A stretch of DNA of 64,000 nt, taken from the NCBI GenBank assembly GCA_045599645.1, contig JAZRWI010000070.1:62001-126000 (forward strand), written 5' to 3'. This document shows, piece after piece, positions 9,549 to 17,008 of the stretch; the first letter of the stretch is position 1; the number at the start of each line of letters is the position of its first letter. Source of the DNA: RUG334 sp045599645 (lineage in GTDB: Bacteria; Muiribacteriota; Ozemobacteria; Ozemobacterales; Ozemobacteraceae). The notes below the pieces were generated by a model. It worked only from the letters and a program-made list of their open reading frames with translations. It had not been told where the DNA came from and ran no database searches. Made by a program: the position numbers and the translations under genes.

Positions 9549-9722
9549 TTACGGTCTGAAATGTTTCATTCGCTTTTTATCAGCAGCATCTTTGCTTTCG
9601 GCAATCTCATTGTATAAATTACAAAGAGTCTTGCCCAACAGAAAGCTGCTGGTTACAGAAAAACAGAGGAGGGTAAGAATTTCCCCTGATCCGTCTAGAT
9701 TATTAACTATTAGCTCTAACAT
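9549..9722 (-). CDS. Possible 57-residue small membrane protein
   Basis: I do not recognise this protein. A minus-strand ATG at 9722 opens 57 codons ending at TAA 9549-9551, immediately before an intrinsic terminator and 55 bases after the HTH gene, which gives a two-gene operon geometry. The predicted product has one hydrophobic stretch (residues 15-30, ILTLLCFSVTSSFLLG) followed by a charged, Lys/Arg/Asp-rich tail, as in a small bitopic membrane protein. Only a weak Shine-Dalgarno (GGA) is seen. A plus-strand ORF covering the same bases begins inside the terminator and is less credible. It could be non-coding. Confidence 0.4.
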   Translation of the reverse strand: MLELIVNNLDGSGEILTLLCFSVTSSFLLGKTLCNLYNEIAESKDAADKKRMKHFRP

Positions 9723-9777
9723 AAAACATTCCGGCCTTTGGATTAAACAATCCTTTGGGCTTTAATACAACTCCAAA

Positions 9778-9987
9778 TCAAATTTTACCAAGGCAATTTG
9801 TCATGTCTGGATTACTGGATTTTTCTAACTCACCAAGCCATTTAATTACAGAATCAACTCTAAATCTTACTGAACGACCAATTTTTACTGTTGGAAGGCC
9901 GAGATTGCGAAGAGTATAAATCGTATTTCTTTTGACCTGTAAAAATTCCATTAATTCAGGAATAGTCATAAGACTTTCTTTCACCAT
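9778..9987 (-). CDS. Excisionase-family (HTH_17/AlpA-like) DNA-binding protein
   Basis: A 69-residue winged-helix DNA-binding protein of the MerR/excisionase superfamily. It shows the typical order: SLMTIPELMEFLQV helix, RNTIYTLRNLGLPTVKIGRSVRF recognition helix and wing, and the closing VIKWL helix. Such proteins act as recombination directionality factors of mobile elements or as small regulators. No integrase is nearby, so the target is unknown. GGAGGT lies seven bases before the ATG, a strong ribosome-binding site. Confidence 0.8.
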   Translation of the reverse strand: MVKESLMTIPELMEFLQVKRNTIYTLRNLGLPTVKIGRSVRFRVDSVIKWLGELEKSSNPDMTNCLGKI

Positions 9988-10376
9988 GAAAAATTACCTC
10001 CAGAACATTGTCTTTTTTTAGACAAAACTTACGCGAAACCTATCGGCAGCTTTGGATATTTTCTTAACGAATTTTACTTCTCTCGAAATATTTGCACGCA
10101 AAGTAGTGTTTTCAAACAAAGACAAATTTATTCAAACTACAAAAAACGGCATCAATAAAGAAACAAACATAGACAAACAAAAATAAACAAAAAAAAATAA
10201 AAAAAAGCTAAAGTTTTGGAATTTTTAAGACGAATATAATTATGAAGTTCATGAGAACTTAACTTAAATATAAAGTTAAGTAAATATGGATGGACAACCA
10301 AACAAATCCCTAACTCCCTTTCAATGTGTCGCTATAAAAACGGCACATTTATTTTTTTAGCTGCTTTTCTCACGGG
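9988..10376. other. AT-rich non-coding region with an operator-like inverted repeat
   Basis: No gene is seen. The stretch is A-rich (10120-10210). At 10257-10281 it holds a perfect inverted repeat ACTTAACTT-N7-AAGTTAAGT, which could be a regulator binding site for the divergent HTH and transglycosylase genes. No riboswitch or tRNA is recognised. Confidence 0.5.
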
Positions 10377-10405
10377 TTGTACTTGGATTAAAATTTTGTT
10401 ATAGT
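10377..10405 (+). promoter_or_regulatory. Promoter of the lytic transglycosylase gene
   Basis: TTGTAC (10377-10382), 17-base spacer, TATAGT (10400-10405), about 40 bases before the ATG at 10445. The expected start of transcription, near 10412, lies just before an upstream in-frame TTG at 10421, so that TTG is unlikely to be used. Confidence 0.6.
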
Positions 10406-10444
10406 GTAAATTGACTAACATTGACTAATAAACAGGGGTTTTCT

Positions 10445-12481
10445 ATGTCTGAAAAATGTAAAGGTTTAAAGCGACTCATACTGGCATTGGGCCTGACTGC
10501 TGTTATCCCCGTAGCAGGCTTTTCCCAGACCTTCGAGAAAAATTTAAATAAGATAGCCGCTCTATATGATAGTAAGAAATATCAGGAACTATATAATATG
10601 GTGCAACCAACAAAGGCTCTTGATAATCTGAACGACGTCAGACTCTACATGGAAGCGGAAGCTCTTAAAAATATAGGTAGGAAACCCGAAGCATTTACCA
10701 TTTATTCAAAGCTTATAGCTGCATATCCTGATTCTGAAGCTACTCTTTTGTCACGTATGACTCATTTTATGCTTATGCTTGATAATGCACAGCCCACAGA
10801 CTTAGCAAATCTGGAAGCTACGGCAGCTTCTTTAAAAACTGTCTGGCAGAAGGGCACAGCTTTTTTCAAACTTTCTGAACTGCCTTTTATTGATATTAAA
10901 ACAAAGAGTCGTTTTGCATACCGTTCACTTGTTGAATTCAATGCTGAAAGATATTTTTACCAGACTGCAGCTGCCTCTGTTGATTTACTAAAAAAAATTA
11001 TTGCAGAGCCTGGCTTGTATAGCTTTTCTAATAAGGAGTGGCTTTCTATTGCTACTTGGATAATAAACGAAAATCTGACTGCTGAAATCTATAAGAACAA
11101 AGCTAACCAGATAGTATTGGAAAAGAATTTTGGTAAAACAGTTTCAGAAATTCTAAATGCTGAATACCTTAATAAGCAGAAAAAAACTGAAAAATCAATG
11201 GAAGCTTTTGCTGCCATAATCACCAACAAGAAAAACGACCCGGTTATGATTGCCTGGGCAAGAATGCTTAGGGGAAATATTGAGCACTTTGCTGGTAAGC
11301 ATTCTGAAGCTTGTACTGATTACCTGGCTGCTTCTACATGCAATACTTTTCCGGTAGATCCTGTTGCTATTAAATATCGTCTTATGCGTTCTTCCTTTGA
11401 ATGTGGTCGCGATGCTGAAACGATGGAATATATCAATCAGTTCCTGCGGTCAAACTTTCAGGGTGGGGTGTTACCCGTACACATATTTGAAATGGGTTTG
11501 AAATGCTACGACAATAAGAATTATAAAAGAGCTATTCCTTATTTTATGCTTCTTGCTAAGAATTTCCCTGGTAATCATCGTGCAGATGATTCTCTAGGTT
11601 ATGCGGCTCTTTGTGCTGGCCTAAAGACAAATGATGGAAAAGCCATAGTGGAGCTTCTCAAGAAAAAGTATCCTAATTCCTTTTATATATGGTGGCTTTC
11701 ACCAAATTCTAGAAAGGATAGCTTGAAGCTTACTAATAAGCCTGTAAGTAAGCTTTCTTCAGCTACATTAAATAGAATAGATGCAATGGACAAGCTTTGG
11801 GGAACCAAACTGAATAATTTGGCAAAATCTGAAGCAATGAAGCTTACGGATAAATACAAGTCTAATATGGCTTTATATAAGGCTATCATTGATGTTGCAC
11901 GGAAGTATAATGATTATCAGCAGATAGTATTATATGGCGAAAGGCTTAGCAGACAGATTTCTGAGGCCGATAAGCCTTTAACTGATATGCCAAAATGGGG
12001 TTGGGAAGCCCTTTATCCTATGATTTACCAGACAGAAATAAAGAAGTATGCTGCAAAATTTGGCATAGACCCTATGTGGATACGTTCTATCATGAGGGAA
12101 GAAAGCCACTTTAAGGTTGATATTCTTTCCAGAAGCAATGCCCATGGTTTAATGCAGATTCTTCCCAGCACTGGTAAATGGATAGCAGGCAAACTTGGTG
12201 AAAAGAATTTCAACAAGAATAAGCTTTGGGATCCTGAACTCAACATTAGATATGGCTCCTGGTATCTGAAATATCTCAGTGACCTGTTCAATGGTGATAT
12301 GTTCCTTGCTTCAGCAGCCTATAATGGTGGTCAGGGAAATATTCAGCGCAAGGTTGAAGCTGGTCCATTCAAGAATCTTCCTGTTCTCGACCGTCTTGAT
12401 AAGGTTCCGATGGCTGAAACAAGAGACTACTATAAAAAGGTAATGGGAAGTCATTGGAACTATAGCAGACTATATAAATGA
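10445..12481 (+). CDS. Slt70-like soluble lytic murein transglycosylase
   Basis: This periplasmic enzyme cleaves peptidoglycan glycan strands to 1,6-anhydro-muropeptides. The 678-residue product has a signal peptide (about residues 9-28, LILALGLTAVIPVAGFSQ), a long alpha-helical TPR-like superhelix, and a C-terminal SLT domain. That domain has IMREESHF (catalytic Glu about 553), ANAHGLMQ-type SNAHGLMQILPSTG, the WDPELNIRYGSWYL block and AAYNGG, all conserved SLT elements in order. The superhelix plus SLT order and length match Slt70. The ATG at 10445 has AGGGG at 7 bases and puts the signal peptide at the N terminus; the TTG at 10421 is rejected. Confidence 0.88.
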   Translation: MSEKCKGLKRLILALGLTAVIPVAGFSQTFEKNLNKIAALYDSKKYQELYNMVQPTKALDNLNDVRLYMEAEALKNIGRKPEAFTIYSKLIAAYPDSEATLLSRMTHFMLMLDNAQPTDLANLEATAASLKTVWQKGTAFFKLSELPFIDIKTKSRFAYRSLVEFNAERYFYQTAAASVDLLKKIIAEPGLYSFSNKEWLSIATWIINENLTAEIYKNKANQIVLEKNFGKTVSEILNAEYLNKQKKTEKSMEAFAAIITNKKNDPVMIAWARMLRGNIEHFAGKHSEACTDYLAASTCNTFPVDPVAIKYRLMRSSFECGRDAETMEYINQFLRSNFQGGVLPVHIFEMGLKCYDNKNYKRAIPYFMLLAKNFPGNHRADDSLGYAALCAGLKTNDGKAIVELLKKKYPNSFYIWWLSPNSRKDSLKLTNKPVSKLSSATLNRIDAMDKLWGTKLNNLAKSEAMKLTDKYKSNMALYKAIIDVARKYNDYQQIVLYGERLSRQISEADKPLTDMPKWGWEALYPMIYQTEIKKYAAKFGIDPMWIRSIMREESHFKVDILSRSNAHGLMQILPSTGKWIAGKLGEKNFNKNKLWDPELNIRYGSWYLKYLSDLFNGDMFLASAAYNGGQGNIQRKVEAGPFKNLPVLDRLDKVPMAETRDYYKKVMGSHWNYSRLYK

Positions 12482-12530
12482 ATTAGCCTTCGGCTGTGGA
12501 TGCGGCCTTAATTCTTGTCGCTTTAGCGAC

Positions 12531-12684
12531 ATAATTCATAATTCATAATGCATAATTCATAATGCATAATTCATAATGCATAATTCATAATGCATAATTC
12601 ATAATGCATAATTCATAATGCATAATTCATAATGCATAATTCATAATGCATAATTCATAATGCATAATGCATAATGCATAATTG
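12531..12684. repeat. Tandem heptamer array, CATAATT/CATAATG
   Basis: Roughly twenty units of 7 bp (CATAATT alternating with CATAATG) start about 50 bases after the transglycosylase stop. The same heptamers recur at 21268-21325, 23783-23813, 43213-43245, 44088-44208, 44287-44332 and 44436-44485. Confidence 0.85.
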
Positions 12685-12785
12685 ATAGATTGGGTTTGCT
12701 GCTGCTTCGACAAACTTAGTGCCAATACTGGAATTGAGAATTGAGAATTGAAAATTGAAAATTGAGAATTGAAAATTGAGAATTT
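12685..12785. repeat. Composite repeat core plus AATTGAR heptamer array
   Basis: A core of about 55 bases (contains TTTGCTGCTGCTTCGAC and CTTAGTGCCAAT) links the CATAATK array to a second 7-bp array of AATTGAG/AATTGAA units (12734-12785). The same core is found near 44205, 44331 and 44485 and inverted at about 44695-44745. Confidence 0.6.
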
Positions 12786-12815
12786 GTTTGTAGCGGTGCT
12801 TACCCCCTTTGTTAA

Positions 12816-12963
12816 AGAGACTGTCCCAAAACTAGAAATTTGTAAAAATCCCGATGTACAGTAGACTCCTAAAAACCTCCCTTTTTAAGGGAGGGTAGGG
12901 AGGGTTTTGATTTTAGAAGGAACTTGTTTTGAATGCATAAAATCGAGTTTTCAGACAGCCTTT
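12816..12963 (-). repeat. MITE-like element, copy 3 (inverted)
   Basis: Same element as at 1472, opposite orientation. It is bracketed by TTTGTTAA on both sides, and joining the flanks restores a CCCCCTTTGTTAAAGGGGGG hairpin. This shows insertion into that hairpin's loop with target duplication. Confidence 0.8.
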
Positions 12964-13083
12964 GTTAAAGGGGGGTAGGGGGGATTTCTCGGCCAAAAGC
13001 CAAAAGCTAATAGCTGCTGTTTTCTCGGCTGATAGCAGCTAGCCGATGGCCGTAAGCTGACTTCCGACTTCCGACTTACACTC

Positions 13084-13113
13084 TTGCTAAGAATTGCCGA
13101 TATAGGGTATATT
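13084..13113 (+). promoter_or_regulatory. Possible promoter of the TPR protein gene
   Basis: TTGCTA (13084-13089), 18-base spacer, TATATT (13108-13113), 32 bases before the ATG at 13146. Just upstream are CTTCCGA heptamer units (13062-13078). Confidence 0.4.
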
Positions 13114-13145
13114 ACTATAAATTATTAGCTTTTTTGGAGTTTAAG

Positions 13146-14792
13146 ATGTCTTATTTGAAAAAGTTTAAGAAGCTTCTTCCTGGAATGCTGCTTGGAGTAT
13201 GTTGCAGTGCTTATGCTGCTGCCGATGATTTGATTCCTCAGCTCTTACAACAGGGATTGCAGCACTATGCTAATAAAAAGTATACTGCTGCTGCCGACTA
13301 TCTTGGTCAGGTTGTCGACATGGATGCTGGCCAGACTCAGGCAAGATATTATCTTGTATATAGTCTTTCTCTTTCCGGTGATAACGAACAAGCTCTTAAG
13401 CATGCTATGGTTCTCGCTAACCAGAATCCTAAGGAACAGCAATATAAGACCCTTGTTAATCAGTTGAAGGCTGAAATAGGTCGCCAGACAGCTGTAAAGC
13501 AAAAGACTCAGCCTGCAGCAGGCTCTGGTAAAATCCAAAAGGAAGTTATGCTTGGCGGTTACCAGTCATTAGATAAGAAGTCTAATTCTGTTCTGGAAAA
13601 ACCAAAAGAAGACTATGCTCCAAGAGATATAACACCTCCAAAGCCTTTGACAGAGCTTCAGAAGGCTGTTAGAAAAATCGATGAAGAACAGTTTGACGAA
13701 GCAGAAAAAATGCTTAAGGAAATAGTAAAAAAAGAGCCAAAGAATGCTGAAGCTCTCTATAATCTTGGTGTTATCGAATTCGGCAGATACAACTACAAAG
13801 AAGCTATTGACCATTTTAAAAAGGCCACTGAAGCTGATTCTAAACATTTCGCAAGCTATTCAAATATGGCTGACTGCTACGGCAACATCAATGATTATGT
13901 GAATGCTGAAAAGGCATATAAAAAAGCTACTGAAATCAAATTTGATGAATTTGCCCTCGTAAACCTTGCTGATACAGAAATAAAGCTTGGTAAACTAAAA
14001 GAAGCAGAAGAAATATTTGAAAAGGTTCTTGCCAAGACTCCAAATTCCCCGGAAGCTTCTGTCGGATTGGCACAGATAAGAGTTGCCCAGGGCAGACTTA
14101 CTGAAGCTATGGATATGGTTAATGCTGCTATTAAAGCTGGTGCTACCGGTGAGGCTAATTATGTAAAGGCATTAATCCTTATTGCTAATAAAATGTATTC
14201 TGAAGCTAACGAAGAAATTGGCAGGGCATTAGTAGCAAATTCTGGTAGCCAGAAATATATTCTTGCTAGAGCAACTGCTTTTATCAGAAGTATGGATTTC
14301 TCCCGCGGTCTTGATGATGCTAATGCTGTATTAGCTGCTAATCCTGAAAGCGTTGAAGCCAGACTTCTTATTGCAGAAGGCTTTTTGGCCACTTCAGCAG
14401 ATTCTGAAGCAGAAGCCCAGCTCGATGAAATCGACAAGAGGGGCAAATTTGGTGAAGCCTACAGACTTCGTGGGCAGTTAGCCAAGAAGCGTGGCAATAC
14501 TGAAGATGCTAAGAATTTTTATGCTAAGTATTTTGAAATGGAAGGCTCTAAGCCTGCCTGTGCATACGAATATGCAGAATTCCTGCAGACTGTGAATGAA
14601 AATTCTATGGCTATTGATACTTGTAATGCAATTATCAAGGCTTTCCCAGATACTATTTATGCAGAAGAATCAAAGGAACTTTTAAAGAGTCTTTCAGATA
14701 CTGAAGAAGCTCCTTCAATGACAACTGATTCTTCTGATGAAGGTCAGGCTCCAGCCAAAAACAAATATAGACCAGGTAACACAAAGTTCTAA
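13146..14792 (+). CDS. Secreted tetratricopeptide-repeat protein
   Basis: A 548-residue exported scaffold protein. Residues 1-26 form a signal peptide (KKLLPGMLLGVCCSAYAAA). The rest is a chain of TPR units, for example AEALYNLGVIEFGRYNYKEAIDHFKKATEAD and ASYSNMADCYGNINDYVNAEKAYKKA. There is a basic, Gln-rich linker at about 115-165 and an acidic tail. TPR proteins bind partners, and no enzymatic domain is seen. A TTG at 13134 is in frame, but GGAG at 13136-13139 fits the ATG at 13146 and overlaps the TTG, so 13146 is chosen. It lies 31 bases upstream of glmS and may be co-transcribed with it. Confidence 0.8.
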   Translation: MSYLKKFKKLLPGMLLGVCCSAYAAADDLIPQLLQQGLQHYANKKYTAAADYLGQVVDMDAGQTQARYYLVYSLSLSGDNEQALKHAMVLANQNPKEQQYKTLVNQLKAEIGRQTAVKQKTQPAAGSGKIQKEVMLGGYQSLDKKSNSVLEKPKEDYAPRDITPPKPLTELQKAVRKIDEEQFDEAEKMLKEIVKKEPKNAEALYNLGVIEFGRYNYKEAIDHFKKATEADSKHFASYSNMADCYGNINDYVNAEKAYKKATEIKFDEFALVNLADTEIKLGKLKEAEEIFEKVLAKTPNSPEASVGLAQIRVAQGRLTEAMDMVNAAIKAGATGEANYVKALILIANKMYSEANEEIGRALVANSGSQKYILARATAFIRSMDFSRGLDDANAVLAANPESVEARLLIAEGFLATSADSEAEAQLDEIDKRGKFGEAYRLRGQLAKKRGNTEDAKNFYAKYFEMEGSKPACAYEYAEFLQTVNENSMAIDTCNAIIKAFPDTIYAEESKELLKSLSDTEEAPSMTTDSSDEGQAPAKNKYRPGNTKF

Positions 14793-14823
14793 GACTAGAT
14801 AATCGAAAGGATATTCCCTTAAT

Positions 14824-16659
14824 ATGTGTGGAATTATAGGATATATAGGCACCAAACCCGCTAATGAAGTTATTTTTGATGGCTTAACAAAGCTTGAATA
14901 TCGTGGCTACGATTCAGCTGGTATTGCTGTAGTAGACAACGGCGCTATTCATTGTAAAAAGGATATTGGTAAGCTGAGAAATATCAGAAAGCTTCTTCTG
15001 GACGAATTCCAGTCTGAATCCTCTATTGGTATTGGGCATACAAGATGGGCCACCCATGGTCGTCCATCCGCTTTTAATGCTCACCCACATGGCGATTGCC
15101 ACGGCACTTTGATGGTTGCCCACAACGGTATTATCGAAAACTTCATGGCCTTGCGCAAGCAGCTCACTGCTGAAGGTCACAATTTCCTTTCTGAAACAGA
15201 CTCTGAAGTTCTTGCTCACCTTATTGAAAAATACTATAAGGGCGATTTAAGAAAAGCTGTCATTGAAGCTTGTAAGACTGTTGAAGGCGCCTATGCTATC
15301 TGCGTTATCCACAAGGATCACCCGGAAGAATTGGTTTGTGCCCGTAAGGAAGCTCCACTTCTTATCGGTCTAGGAACAGGTGAAAATTTTGTAACCTCTG
15401 ACGTAACTGCTATTCTTCAGTATACTCGCAAGGTTGTATATCTTGAAAACTTTGAAGGTGCTGTTGTTAAGCGTGATGGAGTTGAATTCTTCGACGTTGA
15501 ATCTGAAAAGAATATTGAAAAGACCACAACTACTGTTGATTGGAACCCGGTTGCAGCAGAAAAGGGTGGCTTCTCACACTTCATGCTTAAGGAAATCTTC
15601 GAACAGCCACAGGTTATTCGTAACACTATTGGCGGCCGCACTTCAGAAGAAGAAGGCAAGATTTACCTTGAAGAACTTGGCTTGACTGGCCCGGATATTT
15701 ATAGAGCACAACGCATCGTTATGGTTGCCTGCGGTACCGCATATTATGCAGGCTGCGTAGGCAAATACCTTATCGAAGAACTTGTTCGCATTCCTGTTGA
15801 ATGTGACCTGGCCAGCGAATTCCGCTATCGCTCTCCATTGGTAGACGGTAATACTCTTGTCATAGCTATCAGCCAGTCTGGGGAAACTGCAGATACTCTT
15901 GCTGCTGTTAGAGAAGCTAAGAGTCGCGGCGCTAAGGTTCTTGGTATCGTTAACGCCAAGGAATCCTCTTTGACACGCGAAGTAGACGGTCTGGTATATA
16001 TCCATGCCGGTCCAGAAATCGGTGTTGCTTCAACCAAGGCATATATTGCAATGCTGACAGCTCTGACTCTTCTTGCATTGATGCTTGGTAAGATTCGCTC
16101 TGTAATTTCTTCAAGCTTCGTTAAAGAAAAAATCAGAGAGCTTAAGATTCTTCCACAGCAGATTGAAAAGGTTCTTGAACAGAAAGACAAGATTAAGGAA
16201 ATCGCTTCTAACTATCTTAATAGTAAGAGTTTCCTGTTCCTTGGCCGTGGCTTTAACTACCCGACAGCCCTTGAAGGTGCATTGAAGCTTAAAGAAATCA
16301 GCTATATACACGCTGAAGGCTATGCCGCTGGCGAAATGAAGCACGGACCAATCGCCCTCATTGATAGCGAAATGCCTGTAATGGCTATTGTTACTGCTTC
16401 TGATCTGTATGATAAGACAATTTCTAATCTTAAGGAAGTTCAGGCTCGTTCTGGCAGACTTATGGCTATTGCCACTGAAGGCGATACCCAGATTAGAAAC
16501 TTGACAGATCAGGTGATTGAAGTTCCAAGAGTTTCAGACATTTTCTCTCCAATTATCAATGTTGTTCCATTGCAGCTTTTTGCTTATTTCGTAGCTGACC
16601 TTCGCGGATTAGACGTTGACCAGCCAAGAAATCTAGCAAAATCTGTAACCGTCGAATAA
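14824..16659 (+). CDS. glmS: Glucosamine-6-phosphate synthase (isomerizing)
   Basis: GlmS converts fructose-6-phosphate and glutamine to glucosamine-6-phosphate, the first step of the hexosamine pathway to UDP-GlcNAc for peptidoglycan and LPS. The 611-residue length is standard. MCGIIGYIG gives the N-terminal nucleophile Cys2 of the class II glutamine amidotransferase domain, with TRWATHG and HNGIIEN following. The two SIS domains carry CGTAYYAG, SQSGETADT and the C-terminal PRNLAKSVTVE signature. Only 31 bases separate it from the preceding gene, so there is no room for a glmS ribozyme. GAAAGGAT upstream is the likely ribosome-binding site. Confidence 0.96.
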   Translation: MCGIIGYIGTKPANEVIFDGLTKLEYRGYDSAGIAVVDNGAIHCKKDIGKLRNIRKLLLDEFQSESSIGIGHTRWATHGRPSAFNAHPHGDCHGTLMVAHNGIIENFMALRKQLTAEGHNFLSETDSEVLAHLIEKYYKGDLRKAVIEACKTVEGAYAICVIHKDHPEELVCARKEAPLLIGLGTGENFVTSDVTAILQYTRKVVYLENFEGAVVKRDGVEFFDVESEKNIEKTTTTVDWNPVAAEKGGFSHFMLKEIFEQPQVIRNTIGGRTSEEEGKIYLEELGLTGPDIYRAQRIVMVACGTAYYAGCVGKYLIEELVRIPVECDLASEFRYRSPLVDGNTLVIAISQSGETADTLAAVREAKSRGAKVLGIVNAKESSLTREVDGLVYIHAGPEIGVASTKAYIAMLTALTLLALMLGKIRSVISSSFVKEKIRELKILPQQIEKVLEQKDKIKEIASNYLNSKSFLFLGRGFNYPTALEGALKLKEISYIHAEGYAAGEMKHGPIALIDSEMPVMAIVTASDLYDKTISNLKEVQARSGRLMAIATEGDTQIRNLTDQVIEVPRVSDIFSPIINVVPLQLFAYFVADLRGLDVDQPRNLAKSVTVE

Positions 16660-16696
16660 TCTCGAGTTGCTCTAAGATTCTTTCGCCCCCCTTTGT

Positions 16697-16844
16697 AGAG
16701 GCTGTCTAAAAACTCGATTTTATGCATTCAAAACAAGTTCTTTCTAAAATCAAAACCCTCCCTACCCTCCCTTAAAAAGGGAGGTTTTTAGGAGTCTACT
16801 GTGCATCGGGACTTTTACAAATTTCTAGTTTTGGGACAGTCTCT
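16697..16844 (+). repeat. MITE-like element, copy 4
   Basis: Same 148-bp element, flanked by TGT/TGTA and C-rich versus G-rich sequence, as expected for insertion in the hairpin repeat. It is followed by two further pieces of that hairpin repeat (about 16865-16885 and 16899-16927). Confidence 0.8.
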
Positions 16845-16958
16845 TGTAGAGGGTTAATTTCTTCTACACCGTTTCGTAAAGGGGCAATTTCTTCTACCCC
16901 CTTTTGTAAAGGGGGGCAGGGGGGATTTAAAGGACCCGCTCGTTCAGTATTAATTAAC

Positions 16959-16996
16959 CCCTCGCGGCTGGCCGAGTATTCGGACAGCCGCGAGGG
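16959..16996 (+). promoter_or_regulatory. Strong hairpin enclosing the mutS2 ribosome-binding site
   Basis: CCCTCGCGGCTG (16959-16970) pairs perfectly with CAGCCGCGAGGG (16985-16996). An inner CCGA/TCGG stem (16972-16975 with 16980-16983) closes a 4-base loop. The 3' arm contains GAGGG, the only Shine-Dalgarno candidate, and ends exactly at the ATG at 16997. If transcribed it should mask the start site. No T-run follows, so it is not a normal terminator. Confidence 0.6.
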
Positions 16997-17008
16997 ATGA
17001 TTCTTTTT

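Noticed and set aside
9526..9765. 79-codon plus-strand ORF
   Set aside because: It starts inside an intrinsic terminator and has no ribosome-binding site; the opposite-strand 57-codon ORF fits the operon layout better.
12531..12684. CRISPR-like array
   Set aside because: Units are contiguous heptamers without unique spacers, and no cas genes are present in the window.
14793..14823. glmS ribozyme upstream of glmS
   Set aside because: Only 31 bases separate the genes, too short for the ribozyme.
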